Assembly (NCBI GenBank): GCA_016234935.1
Contig: JACRNL010000001.1
Location: forward strand, 62,001-126,000
Length of the DNA: 64,000 bases
Source of the DNA: Deltaproteobacteria bacterium
Lineage (GTDB): Bacteria > Desulfobacterota > GWC2-55-46
Reading direction: 5' to 3'
Of the stretch, positions 7,762 through 16,514 are shown in pieces. Position numbers and translations under genes: made by a program. Numbering within the stretch: the first letter of the stretch is position 1; every line of letters starts with the position of its first letter. A model generated the notes under the pieces. That model searched no databases. It had not been told where the DNA came from and worked only from the letters and a program-made list of their open reading frames with translations.

Positions 7762-10584
7762 ATGTTTCACAACGAATATTTAAAAACACTTGAGGCCGCT
7801 TTGAAGGAGGCTGCCCCTGATTCAAAGGCCCGGCACGTAAAGCGCTATCTTGCCGATTGCGAAGCAGTCCTCAAATCCCGCCATCTCGCGCTTACAGGGG
7901 CTCGACCCCCTGAGGGGGTTCAACCCCTTCAAGCAGGCGCCAGGGGCGCCGAGGTGTGCGCGGCATATACCCTCGTCATAGACGGCCTTCTTGAAGCTCT
8001 CTTTAAAACGCAATATGAACAGACCGGATGCTCGGACCCGGCCGCCCTTGTCGCCATTGGCGGATACGGCAGAGGGGAGCTGAACATACGCTCGGATATT
8101 GATCTTATGCTGCTTTACAGGGGCCGCATGACGCCGGCGATAGAGGGGCTGAACAGGGCGCTCCTCTACGTCCTCTGGGACACGGGGCTTGACCTCGGCT
8201 TTAGCATAAGGTCCATTGACGAGAGCATCGCCCTTGCGAAAGACGACATGAAGACCATGACAGCCCTTCTTGACAGGCGTTTTCTGCTCGGTGATAAAGC
8301 GCTGTTTGACGAATTTGAACGCGCAGCCGTCAAAAAACTCTTTTCCGGATCCCGCGTTAATGATTTCATAAAGAGCAAGCTCGACGAGAACAGCGAACGC
8401 CGCGCGAAGTTCGGAGGCTCCGTCTACACCCTTGAGCCGAACGTGAAGGAAGGGGAGGGGGGCCTGCGCGACATGCACACGGCCGCGTGGGTCGTAAAGG
8501 CCAAAAACACCGGCCTGCCCCCCGCTTTAGATATGCGGGGGTTGAACCCCTTCAAGGGGCAGGCCGTGCCGATCCCGGCTATGGCCGGCGGCCTCTTGTC
8601 TGAAAAAGAACAGGCCACCCTGCGGGATTCGCTCGACTTCATCCTATGGGTTAGAAACGACCTGCACTTTTCCACTAACCGCAAGACCGACCAGCTGACG
8701 TTCGACCATCAGGAAAGGATTTCCGCGACACTCGGCTTTGAATCCGCCAAGCACGCGCTTCCCGTAGAGCTTTTCATGCAGCAGTACTACCGCCACGCGT
8801 CGAATGTAGACCACTACTGCGCCCTGATACTTTCAAGGTGCCTGCACAGGGACAGGAAAAAGAGCTTCTTCTGGCCCTCAAAGAAGATAAAGATAGACAA
8901 GGATTTTGAAATTTCAGACAGCCGCCTGACGCTGAGGAATAAGGAAACAAAGTCCATTGACGGCCTTACCGCGATAAGGGCGTTTGATTACGCGCAGTCC
9001 TTTGACGTGGAGCCGGACCAGCCGCTGAAAGACGCGATACTCTCGTTTGCCGAAGGGTGCGGCGCCCTGCAAAGGTCCGGCGCGGACGAATGGCGCTCCT
9101 CCGAGAACGTTGCCGAATCCTTCATCAAGATACTCAAAGGCCCGAACTGCTACCGGACGCTTGCCGCCATGCATGAGCTTAAGTTCCTCGACGCGTATAT
9201 CCCTGAATTTGCCGCCATCACCTGCAAGACCCAGCACGACCTGTATCATGTCTACACCGTGGACGTGCACACGCTTTTCGCGGTGCGCGAGATAGAAATG
9301 CTCGGCGGGCAGGTCGAAGGCGAGTTCAGCCTGCTTGCCGGCATATGCGGGGAGCTGACAAACAGGGCGGCGCTGATGCTCGCCGTGCTTCTTCACGACA
9401 CAGGCAAGGCCGAGGGCAAGGGGCATGCGTTAAAAGGCGCCGTTATGTCCGGACATATCTGCCGGAGGCTCCATATGCCGGATGACGACGCCGCGCTCGT
9501 GGAATTTCTTATCAGGAACCATCTCATCCTTGCCGACACCGCGCAGTACCGCGACCTGCACGACGAAAAACTCATCGTAGAATTCGCCAAAAAGGTCGGC
9601 GACGCCGAGAGGCTCGGCATGCTCTACCTGCTGACCTTCGCCGACGTAAGGGCCGTAGGCCCGGATGTATGGAACCAATGGAAGGGCGCGCTCTTCCAGG
9701 AGCTTTACTTCAAGGCGTCAACCGTGCTTGAAAGGGGAACCTTCGAAATCGAAGACGCCGGCGCCAAGCTTAAAAGGACCCAGGACAAAACCGTCGAGCT
9801 TCTCGCGCCGTCCGGCATCATGCGTGATTACGTCGAGGAGTTCTTTCAGCTTCTGCCGCAAAGATATTTTCTTGCAAACAGCGCCGATACCATAGCCGGA
9901 CACATAAAGACAGTCAGGGATTTAAGCGCTGAAAGCAAACCCGCTGAGAGGGTTCAACCCTATGTCATGAGCGTCAGGCAGGACAAGGCGCGCGAGTATA
10001 CGGAATTCGTAATCTGCACGCACGACGTGCACGGGCTGTTTTCCATGATAACCGGCGTCATGGCCGCCAACTCCGTCAACATACTCGGCGCGCAGGTAAA
10101 TACGCTTAAAAACGGCATTTGCCTCGACGTCCTGCAGGTGACAAACCCTATGGGCGGATTGATAACCGACGAGCATAAGCTCAGGCGGATAGAGAGCGAC
10201 CTTGCCGGCGTCATCACCGGCAAGTTGAAGGTGGCGGCCCTTGTGCACAAGCACAGGAAGCCGTCAATACTCGACATGAAGGCCAAACCCAGGGTGCCGA
10301 CAAGGGTGCAGATAGACAACGACGCATCCGACGCCTACACGGTCGTTGACATAAAAACTCACAACAGGATAGGTCTTCTCTACGACATCACGAGCACGCT
10401 TTCAAGGCTCGGCCTATACATATACATCTCTAAGATATCCACCAAGGGCGACGAGGCCGCCGACATCTTCTACGTAAAGGACATCTTCGGACAGAAGATA
10501 TTTTACAAGGAAAAGCTCCGCGACATCGCCGACACGGTTTACGGCGTTCTGACGGGGATCGAAGGCGCGCAGAGCTCGAAATGA
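7762..10584 (+). CDS. glnD: Bifunctional [protein-PII] uridylyltransferase / uridylyl-removing enzyme GlnD
   Basis: A 940-residue nitrogen-status sensor. The nucleotidyltransferase motif GGYGRGELNIRSDIDL lies near residue 95. A GlnE/GlnD-type helical region follows, then an HD phosphohydrolase domain (HDTGKAEGKGH, near 540) and two C-terminal ACT domains that bind glutamine (FVICTHDVHGLFSMITG and VVDIKTHNRIGLLYDIT). It uridylylates or deuridylylates PII proteins. Three family A repeats are in frame. The first is at residues about 45-58 (ARPPEGVQPLQ). The second is at 259-267 (RGLNPFKG), fused to a family B half. The third is at 728-734 (RVQP) in the linker before the ACT domains. All lie in likely loops. 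The next gene starts inside its stop codon. Confidence 0.97.
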   Translation: MFHNEYLKTLEAALKEAAPDSKARHVKRYLADCEAVLKSRHLALTGARPPEGVQPLQAGARGAEVCAAYTLVIDGLLEALFKTQYEQTGCSDPAALVAIGGYGRGELNIRSDIDLMLLYRGRMTPAIEGLNRALLYVLWDTGLDLGFSIRSIDESIALAKDDMKTMTALLDRRFLLGDKALFDEFERAAVKKLFSGSRVNDFIKSKLDENSERRAKFGGSVYTLEPNVKEGEGGLRDMHTAAWVVKAKNTGLPPALDMRGLNPFKGQAVPIPAMAGGLLSEKEQATLRDSLDFILWVRNDLHFSTNRKTDQLTFDHQERISATLGFESAKHALPVELFMQQYYRHASNVDHYCALILSRCLHRDRKKSFFWPSKKIKIDKDFEISDSRLTLRNKETKSIDGLTAIRAFDYAQSFDVEPDQPLKDAILSFAEGCGALQRSGADEWRSSENVAESFIKILKGPNCYRTLAAMHELKFLDAYIPEFAAITCKTQHDLYHVYTVDVHTLFAVREIEMLGGQVEGEFSLLAGICGELTNRAALMLAVLLHDTGKAEGKGHALKGAVMSGHICRRLHMPDDDAALVEFLIRNHLILADTAQYRDLHDEKLIVEFAKKVGDAERLGMLYLLTFADVRAVGPDVWNQWKGALFQELYFKASTVLERGTFEIEDAGAKLKRTQDKTVELLAPSGIMRDYVEEFFQLLPQRYFLANSADTIAGHIKTVRDLSAESKPAERVQPYVMSVRQDKAREYTEFVICTHDVHGLFSMITGVMAANSVNILGAQVNTLKNGICLDVLQVTNPMGGLITDEHKLRRIESDLAGVITGKLKVAALVHKHRKPSILDMKAKPRVPTRVQIDNDASDAYTVVDIKTHNRIGLLYDITSTLSRLGLYIYISKISTKGDEAADIFYVKDIFGQKIFYKEKLRDIADTVYGVLTGIEGAQSSK
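7896..7934 (+). repeat. Family A repeat, glnD copy 1
   Basis: GGGGCTCGACCCCCTGAG is followed by GGGGTTCAACCCCTTCAA. These are two clean 18-bp units, read in phase 1 as GARPPE-GVQPLQ. Confidence 0.88.
8517..8560 (+). repeat. Family B half plus family A repeat, glnD copy 2
   Basis: CCCCCGCTTTAGATATGCGG forms a hairpin with its own 3' end. It merges directly into GGGGTTGAACCCCTTCAAGG, read in phase 2 as GLNPFK. Two families share one GGGG arm, so one may have inserted into the other. Confidence 0.8.
9943..9962 (+). repeat. Family A repeat, glnD copy 3 (short)
   Basis: CTGAGAGGGTTCAACCCTAT is about one unit of the GAGGG subtype. It reads ERVQP in the linker between the HD and ACT domains. Confidence 0.7.
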
Positions 10585-11513
10585 ATCAAAACGATCCGCT
10601 CATAAAGGAATTTCTCGACCACATAATCGTGGAAAAGGGGCTTTCGCGTAATACCCGTCTTTCTTACTCAAGCGACCTTTCACGCTACGCGGAAAGTCTT
10701 AAGAAGAATAGCGTTGAGCCGGTTAACGCGTCGTCCGGCGACATAACCGCCTTTCTTAAGGGCCTGCGGGACGGCGGCATTTCGCCGCGTTCATGCACAA
10801 GGTCGCTTGTGGCCGTGCGCGGGTTTTATAGATTTTTATTAAAGAGGAAGAAGATAAGGCAGTCTCCCTGCGCGAACGTTGACATGCCGCGCTTTAACAT
10901 GAAGCTGCCGGAGTTCCTGTCTTTGGGAGAGGTAGACCGCCTGCTCAGCGCGCCGGACAGTTCGAGCGCGCACGGCCTCAGAAACAAGGCCATGCTTGAG
11001 ACGCTTTATGCCGCCGGCCTCAGGGTCTCGGAGCTTGTCTCGCTGAAGCTCAACGGCATAAACCTCCAAAAAGGATTCCTGACTGCATTCGGAAAAGGCT
11101 CCAAGGAGCGGCTCGTTCCGCTTGGCGAGTCCGCCATGATATGGCTGAAACGCTACATAGACGACGCGAGACCAACGCTATGCGCGAAGAAAAGCCCCTT
11201 GAAGGGGTCAAGCCCCTTCAAGGGGCTGAGCACGCCATTTCTTTTTCTCACCTCAAGAGGCAGCCGCATGAGCAGGCAGAACTTTTGGGTAGTGATAAAA
11301 AAGACGGCCCTTGCGGCGGGCATTGATACGGCGAAGATAAAACCTCACAGCCTGCGCCATTCATTTGCCACGCATATGCTTGAAAGAGGGGCTGACTTAC
11401 GGATGGTGCAGGCCATGCTCGGCCACTCCGACATATCAACCACCCAGATATACACCCATATCACAAAAGAACGGCTAAAAAAACTGCACAAGAAAAAACA
11501 TCCGAGGGGTTGA
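10581..11513 (+). CDS. xerD: Tyrosine recombinase XerD/XerC
   Basis: A 310-residue site-specific recombinase of the chromosome-dimer resolution type. It has an N-terminal SAM-like core-binding domain (about 1-95) and a C-terminal catalytic domain. The catalytic residues are Arg in AAGLRVSELVSL, the HSLRHSFATH box, and the nucleophile Tyr in STTQIYTH. Its ATG overlaps the glnD stop (ATGA), indicating translational coupling. A family A repeat interrupts the catalytic domain at residues about 204-217 (SPLKGSSPFKGL), where XerD proteins have a beta-hairpin loop. The gene's TGA stop is itself part of another family A copy (GGGGTTGAACCCC). The split between XerC and XerD is not certain. Confidence 0.93.
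   Translation: MNQNDPLIKEFLDHIIVEKGLSRNTRLSYSSDLSRYAESLKKNSVEPVNASSGDITAFLKGLRDGGISPRSCTRSLVAVRGFYRFLLKRKKIRQSPCANVDMPRFNMKLPEFLSLGEVDRLLSAPDSSSAHGLRNKAMLETLYAAGLRVSELVSLKLNGINLQKGFLTAFGKGSKERLVPLGESAMIWLKRYIDDARPTLCAKKSPLKGSSPFKGLSTPFLFLTSRGSRMSRQNFWVVIKKTALAAGIDTAKIKPHSLRHSFATHMLERGADLRMVQAMLGHSDISTTQIYTHITKERLKKLHKKKHPRG
11192..11231 (+). repeat. Family A repeat inside xerD
   Basis: AGCCCCTTGAAGGGG-TCAAGCCCCTTCAAGGGG is two units in phase 2, reading SPLKGSSPFKG. The arms are strongly self-complementary and should form an RNA hairpin in the coding sequence. Confidence 0.88.
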
Positions 11514-11545
11514 ACCCCTTGAAGGGGCTCAGCCCCCTCAGGGGA
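11503..11545 (+). repeat. Family A repeat supplying the xerD stop codon
   Basis: The segment starts GAGGGGTTGAACCCCTTGAA and continues GGGGCTCAGCCCCCTCAGGG. The TGA at 11511-11513 within GGTTGAACC ends xerD, in phase 3 of the element. The rest lies 3' of the gene and may act as a transcript-end hairpin. Confidence 0.85.
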
Positions 11546-11560
11546 TAATGCAGACGGCAG

Positions 11561-11584
11561 GCGAGACTAAAGTCTCGCACTACG
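11561..11584 (-). repeat. REP-like hairpin (family C)
   Basis: On the minus strand GTAGTGCGAGACTTTAGTCT-CGCC is a GTAG tetranucleotide followed by a near-perfect hairpin. This is the architecture of REP elements recognised by RAYT transposases. Confidence 0.72.
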
Positions 11585-11796
11585 ATACGGCGATGCATGC
11601 CCTGAGCTTCGCATTATGATATGATATATAATTTGACATAATATCCATTATGCGACAAATAGGGGAAGATAAACTGACTTGGCTACGCCACATAAGTATA
11701 TAATATTATAATGATTGCAGATGGTTGCGAGGAAAACCTTAGATTAGTCATACTGACTCTCATAACGTGTATGAGGGCCAGAAGCTATTGAAGCTG

Positions 11797-11831
11797 CTTT
11801 TAAAAAAGCCGCCTCCGACTTCGGGAGCGAG
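11797..11831 (-). terminator. Probable terminator of the TPR lipoprotein gene
   Basis: Read on the minus strand, CTCCCGAAGTCGGAGGCGGC is followed by TTTTTT. The hairpin has arms CTC(C)CGA/TCGGAG and lies about 25 bases after the gene end. Confidence 0.55.
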
Positions 11832-11854
11832 ATAAAAAACTTTATTTCAAAGTC

Positions 11855-14230
11855 TTATTGTTTCAGCGCGTCCAAAGGTAAAACCATGGGCTTATCGCCT
11901 TGTGAGTCCTTGTATTCCCTTTTGATCTTATTGTCAACAAGGCGTATGACTTCGGCATCCAGTATTATCGTCACGGCCTTTGCGTCTTTGGCGCCTGAGA
12001 GTTTTGCAATGGCCATAGCCGGGTCAATGGCAACGGCATTCAGATAGTTTTCATAGGCGCCGAGCAGGGCGTTTTTGTATGTTTCCTTATTGCCTTTTTC
12101 AATGTACATGTCTACGAGATGCTCTTTAAGGCGTTTAAAGTAATCGGCCTGAACCTTCTTGCTGAGCTTTTTAAGTGCTGTGACTGTGAGTTCCTTGTTC
12201 GGAGAAAGCTGCAGGTTTACCCGCACAATACCGGCCTTGGGATTAGGGTTGTCAAAATATGAACCTGACACCGCCTCCTCCTCCTGCCAGTCATCGGTTG
12301 AGTCAATATCCGGGCCTGCGAGCTTGCCTGTGGCGGATACCGCGACCTTTCTTGATATCGTAACCTCGTTGTAGTAATGGGTGTCGTGATTTTCCTTTTT
12401 AAGCGTTCTCGGTGTGTTGTCAAGACGGGACCTTGCGTCGTCCATCTTTTGCCTTGACGGCATAGTAGCCGAATAAACGCCGGACATAACTCCGGCCATA
12501 ACCGCGCCGAACATGCCTTGTCCCTGGGTCGCCTGCCTCGCCTGCCTGTCAAACTCCGCCTTATTGGCGTTGTAAGTGGACATGGCGGAGTTGTAGTTGT
12601 TCTGTTCGGCCTGATAGTTATTCAGCGCGACATCATATTCTGGATTTGGCTCTGTATAATAACTTGAAATATAATCTTTGGTAAGTTGCACTTCGTTGCG
12701 CGTTTCATCAGGAACGATGTCAATTATTTCCAATGAAATGGCGAATTTATTAGGGATATTCTGCATGGCGGCGACCCTTGCCCGCTCTTCTTCGGAAAGC
12801 TTTGAAAAACTCCGCGACTTTAAGGTCAAATTAACAGGCTTTCCATTGTTTAACCCCGCAAGTATGCTCTGCCCAAGCGTATCTTCATTGGCCGAACTGC
12901 CCTTTTTATCCCTGGCAATAACCTCTAATTCATAAGCGGTGCGTTGATTTAGCTTACTTATGGCCTGATCAATAATCGGTGATATATCTTCATTACTGAA
13001 ACTTGATAATTTTTCGCTCTTTGTGCTGTTTTCATTTGTAAATCCAGTGGCAAGGTCTTTTGCTTTTTTACGAAAAATAGCCATGTTGGCGTATAGCGCG
13101 TTGGTTTCAAGGAGTTTACTCGCGGCAATATATGTGGTTACAAGGCTGACTGCGGCATTTTCATCGAAGGGGTAAATAGAAAGCAGATTTTCAAGCGTGG
13201 CAATAGTCTCGCCGAGTCTCTGACCCTTTATGGCGGCATCTGCCCTGGCGCGAAGCGTTGCTGCCCGTGCGAGCTGGCCTTCGGTTTCCCTTATGGCTTT
13301 GGCCACCGAGCCGTGATAGGGACTCTGTTCCTTGCATTTTTGAAATGAGTTAAGCGCCAGATTAAGTTTTTTAATTGCAAGGGAGGTGTTTCCCTGTTCG
13401 AATAATTGATTGCCGGTATTTTCCTCGCGTGTGACTTCTTCCTGTCTGACGCCGGCTTCCGTGAATTCACTATCCATTTCTATAGTCTTGGCATAGAGTT
13501 TTGCCGCTTCGCTCCAGTTTCTCATTGTCCTGAACTTCTCGGCCTCGGCGAAGATTTTATTGGAGCTCTTCAGCCTTGCTTCAGTCGCCTTTATCGCTTC
13601 ATCCACCTTCGGGTGAAAGGGGTCTTTAGCCTTGCATTCCTGCAAGACAGCTAAGGCGCCCCTGACCTTGCCTGCGTTGAATTTAGCCATACCGTCTGAA
13701 TACAGCCCGTCACCGGCCCTCTGCCCTGCGACGGCATCCAGTTTCTTCGCATACGCGGCCATTAGGTTTCTGTTAAACTTGACTGCCTCGTCCAAAGGCT
13801 TTACCGCCGCGCGCCAGTTCTTTTCGATGACATATGCGGAACCCTGGGCGAAGAGCGTGTCCGCCTTCTTTATATTATCTTCCTTGCGGCTCTGTAGCCG
13901 CTGGAGGGCGTCCTTGACGTCCGCATTTTCAGGGTCGAGTTCACCGGCCTTTTTAAGCAGGATTATCGCGTTGTTCATATCACCCTTTTCAGCGTTATCC
14001 AGCGCTTCCTTATAGTATCTGTCTGCGATAGTTTTCTTGGTTTCCCTATAATGCAAGGCATTTACAGGGTCTGACAGACCCTTTGGTTCTTTCTTCTCCG
14101 CGTCTTGATAAACCGCCAAGGCCTTGTCATAATCCTTGTTCTTATAAAACTGATTTGCGTCGTTCCAGATAGAGGTGCATCCAAAAAGCAGCAAAGACAA
14201 GCCCATTACCAATAGATGCCGCATCTTCAT
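11855..14230 (-). CDS. TPR-repeat lipoprotein, unknown function
   Basis: A 791-residue protein starting MKMRHLL with a lipobox at LLLFGC. The chosen ATG (14230) has GGAGGTG 8 bases upstream. Positions 25 to about 420 are successive TPR-like helix pairs, with short motifs such as YDKALAVYQDAEKKEP and AEKFRTMRNWSEAAKLY. A middle segment has a glycine-rich hydrophobic stretch (FGAVMAGVMSGVYSA). The C-terminal 150 residues end in a conserved-looking domain resembling assembly or sugar-polymer lipoproteins. No catalytic motif is visible. It may scaffold an envelope complex. It has its own promoter and lies downstream of another TPR gene. Confidence 0.75.
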   Translation of the reverse strand: MKMRHLLVMGLSLLLFGCTSIWNDANQFYKNKDYDKALAVYQDAEKKEPKGLSDPVNALHYRETKKTIADRYYKEALDNAEKGDMNNAIILLKKAGELDPENADVKDALQRLQSRKEDNIKKADTLFAQGSAYVIEKNWRAAVKPLDEAVKFNRNLMAAYAKKLDAVAGQRAGDGLYSDGMAKFNAGKVRGALAVLQECKAKDPFHPKVDEAIKATEARLKSSNKIFAEAEKFRTMRNWSEAAKLYAKTIEMDSEFTEAGVRQEEVTREENTGNQLFEQGNTSLAIKKLNLALNSFQKCKEQSPYHGSVAKAIRETEGQLARAATLRARADAAIKGQRLGETIATLENLLSIYPFDENAAVSLVTTYIAASKLLETNALYANMAIFRKKAKDLATGFTNENSTKSEKLSSFSNEDISPIIDQAISKLNQRTAYELEVIARDKKGSSANEDTLGQSILAGLNNGKPVNLTLKSRSFSKLSEEERARVAAMQNIPNKFAISLEIIDIVPDETRNEVQLTKDYISSYYTEPNPEYDVALNNYQAEQNNYNSAMSTYNANKAEFDRQARQATQGQGMFGAVMAGVMSGVYSATMPSRQKMDDARSRLDNTPRTLKKENHDTHYYNEVTISRKVAVSATGKLAGPDIDSTDDWQEEEAVSGSYFDNPNPKAGIVRVNLQLSPNKELTVTALKKLSKKVQADYFKRLKEHLVDMYIEKGNKETYKNALLGAYENYLNAVAIDPAMAIAKLSGAKDAKAVTIILDAEVIRLVDNKIKREYKDSQGDKPMVLPLDALKQ

Positions 14231-14261
14231 AAGCCCATCACCTCCGGTTATAGTATGACCA

Positions 14262-14289
14262 ATTATATCACAGCGCCGGAAATTCACAA
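14262..14289 (-). promoter_or_regulatory. Sigma-70-like promoter of the TPR lipoprotein gene
   Basis: On the minus strand TTGTGA (14284-14289) and TATAAT (14262-14267) are separated by 16 bases. The -10 is extended (TGATATAAT). The start codon follows about 30 bases on. Confidence 0.65.
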
Positions 14290-14335
14290 CATGTCGCCTC
14301 CCTTGACGTGCGTGTAGAAATCCTGAAAGATGTTT

Positions 14336-16282
14336 TTAACTTCCTTTCGGATGCACTTTACGGTCTTTGAGTCTGATGGCCTCTTCCATATTGACCTCGG
14401 CCTCTTTATGGTTGGGCTGAAGCTGGAGCGTCTTTTGATAAAAAGCTATGGCTTCATCAAGTCTGCCGAGCCTTCTAAGGACGTTTCCCATGCCGTTATT
14501 GGCCTCTGGAGAATCCGGTCTCAGCTTCAATGCCGTGTCCAATGCCATGAGGGCCTCGTCATTTCTGCCGAGCAGCGACAGCGCGTAGCCAAGTCCGACG
14601 TAGGCGTCGAAATAATCCGGCTTTATACTTAAAGCTTTCCTAAACTGCTCCGCAGCCTCCGCGTTTCTGTCCAGAAGCAAGAGTGCATCGCCTATGTTGT
14701 AATGCGCCTTCCATGCATGTTCCGGATGCAGCTGCGCAGCTTTGTAAAAATTCTTCAATGCCTCGTCGTGCCTGTTCAGCCGGACAAGCGTCTCGCCAAG
14801 GTTGACGTAGCCGACCCACATGCCCGGCTCGAGCCTTACGACCTTCTTAAAATACTCTTCGGCCTCCGCGAACCTGCCTTCACGCGCAACGGCGTATCCG
14901 ACATTGGAGTATCCCCTTGCCTTGTTAGGCGACTTGGCCACGACGTCCTTCCACAGGGTAAGCTCATCCTTCCAAACGCGGTTCCGGTAGAACGTCGCCG
15001 CCGAGCTTAGAGCTACGATTACCGCTATGACAGCCGGAACGGCCCTTTTAAGGCCAAACCTTTCTCTGATATATATAAGCAGCGCGGCAAAGGCCGAAAA
15101 CATCCCTACCGACGGCAGATAAAGCCTGTGCTCGAAGATTACGTCTACGATAGGGATTATTGACGACTCAACGCTAAGCGTTATGAAGAACCACAGTATG
15201 CCGAAGGCTGTGAATATCCCCTTAAAGCTTTCCGTATATTTGGAGCGGACATAAAGAAAGACGGCGAAAAGGAATATTGACGACAAAAAAATAAAAGACA
15301 GTATCACCTGCGTATTGTAAAACGAGTGGAATACCGGGTAATCGTAGTCAAGGTTCTGGTTTACAGGCAGGACAAGAAGCCTCAGGTAAGTGACAATGAC
15401 CTTTAGCTGCGTCATTAAGTAATCAAAGCGGCCCAGCGTTGCCTGGCTCTCCGTCATGATTCCGCTTAACTTATCAAACAGGGCCATGCTGCCCGCCGAG
15501 CCCGCAGGCCCGGCGGCGCGAGCGGCATAAAACAACGTCAGCGGTATGACAAGAAGGCTTAAAAGGAACGGGGCAAGATACAAAAACCGTTTCAACAAAC
15601 GCTCACGCGAACTGTCTAAAAAGGTAAACTCATAGAGCACTATGACCGCCGGCAGGGTAAAGGATATTTCCTTTGTCTTTGCCGCCAGCGCGGCGGATAT
15701 GATGCTTACGGCGTAAAGCAGCCACGGCCTCCATACCCTTTCCCTGTCCGCCAGCGAGAAGGCAAGCCTTGCGCCTGCATAGCACAGGATCGAACCTAAA
15801 TAAAAGAAGGTTGCAAGAGAGGCGAAACGCTGGCTTAAATAAGTTACGGCCTGAGTCTGCGCCGGGTGACTGACGAATAAGAGCGCGGCAGTAAATGCGA
15901 CGGCCTCAATCTGCCCCCTGAAGGAGTTCTGCTCCTTTTCCGACTGGACCATGCGGATATGAAAAGTGCTGAATACAAGGAAATAGACGAATATCGAATT
16001 GGCGATGTGAATCGCGATATTTACCGCGTGATAGCCGAAGGTGTCAAGACCCCCGACGGCGTAATTGAGCGCGAAGCTCAGAAACCCGATGTATCTCGTC
16101 CCTGAAAAGTCGAGGAATCTGAAGTTTACAATCTTGTAGTTGTCAACTATGACTTCCGCGTCGTCAAAGACGAACGGCGAATGAAGGGTGTTGGAATAGA
16201 TGAGGAAGCCGAGGATGACAATAACGAAAAGATGCAAATACCTTTGCAGGGTGTCACGCCCTTTTTTTTGATCACCGTTCAT
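14336..16282 (-). CDS. Multi-spanning membrane protein with C-terminal TPR repeats (GT-C/TMTC-like)
   Basis: A 648-residue protein. The N-terminal 400 residues hold about 10 to 12 membrane spans with the early acidic motif SPFVFDDAEVIVDN. That D-D motif is typical of GT-C glycosyltransferases (the O-mannosyltransferase/DUF1736 group). From about 450 to the end there are TPR units (for example YFKKVVRLEPGMWVGYVNLGE and QFRKALSIKPDYFDAYVGLG). Bacterial TMTC-like proteins are thought to transfer sugars from lipid carriers, but the substrate here is unknown. There is no strong ribosome-binding site. The start at 16282 gives an N-terminus of 14 polar residues before the first span. Confidence 0.8.
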   Translation of the reverse strand: MNGDQKKGRDTLQRYLHLFVIVILGFLIYSNTLHSPFVFDDAEVIVDNYKIVNFRFLDFSGTRYIGFLSFALNYAVGGLDTFGYHAVNIAIHIANSIFVYFLVFSTFHIRMVQSEKEQNSFRGQIEAVAFTAALLFVSHPAQTQAVTYLSQRFASLATFFYLGSILCYAGARLAFSLADRERVWRPWLLYAVSIISAALAAKTKEISFTLPAVIVLYEFTFLDSSRERLLKRFLYLAPFLLSLLVIPLTLFYAARAAGPAGSAGSMALFDKLSGIMTESQATLGRFDYLMTQLKVIVTYLRLLVLPVNQNLDYDYPVFHSFYNTQVILSFIFLSSIFLFAVFLYVRSKYTESFKGIFTAFGILWFFITLSVESSIIPIVDVIFEHRLYLPSVGMFSAFAALLIYIRERFGLKRAVPAVIAVIVALSSAATFYRNRVWKDELTLWKDVVAKSPNKARGYSNVGYAVAREGRFAEAEEYFKKVVRLEPGMWVGYVNLGETLVRLNRHDEALKNFYKAAQLHPEHAWKAHYNIGDALLLLDRNAEAAEQFRKALSIKPDYFDAYVGLGYALSLLGRNDEALMALDTALKLRPDSPEANNGMGNVLRRLGRLDEAIAFYQKTLQLQPNHKEAEVNMEEAIRLKDRKVHPKGS

Positions 16283-16360
16283 CGGTATGCGCTGCCATTG
16301 GTGTTTTTTGCCGTTTTTTTATTGTATTCCAAACGGCAGGCGTTGTAAAGTTAAGTTATC

Positions 16361-16482
16361 ACTTGCCTTTCTTGAAAAAAAGGCGCTGCGCACGGCTAAA
16401 GCCAGGATGCAACCCTTTAGCCATATGTCCCCGCAGGTTTTAAGCGGGGATTTGCTCACCGCAGGCGCCCAAAGAACTTTAA
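16361..16482 (+). repeat. Compound intergenic repeat (family D), copy 1
   Basis: It starts CTTGCCTTTCTTGAAAAAAA, runs through GCTGCGCACGGCTAAAGCC and TTTAGCCATATGTCCCCGC, and ends GGCGCCCAAAGAACTTTAAT. It closely matches 20331-20561 (with REPs inserted) and the reverse complement of 61136-61236, which lacks the TCCCCGC...GCGGGGA hairpin. Confidence 0.8.
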
Positions 16483-16508
16483 TTCCGCTTCAGGCACGCG
16501 AGGACAGG
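16483..16508 (+). repeat. prmC: Family B repeat supplying the prmC ribosome-binding site
   Basis: TTCCGCTTCAGGCACGCGAG-GACAGG directly precedes the prmC start. Its GAGGACAGG end lies 6 to 13 bases before the ATG at 16515 and is the only purine-rich candidate ribosome-binding site. Confidence 0.65.
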
Positions 16509-16514
16509 AATACC

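Larger units (their letters stand above)
11546..11854. other. AT-richer intergenic region between xerD and the TPR lipoprotein gene
   Basis: It contains one REP-like hairpin (11561-11584), then an AT-rich stretch with several TATAAT-like strings (around 11625-11715). No ORF with a plausible ribosome-binding site was found. It ends in a hairpin likely to terminate the gene on the minus strand. The base composition differs from its surroundings. Confidence 0.5.

Noticed and set aside
16287-16514. N-terminal extension of PrmC in the longer frame from 16287
   Set aside because: The extension consists of compound repeat sequence. The family N-terminus begins at the ATG at 16515.
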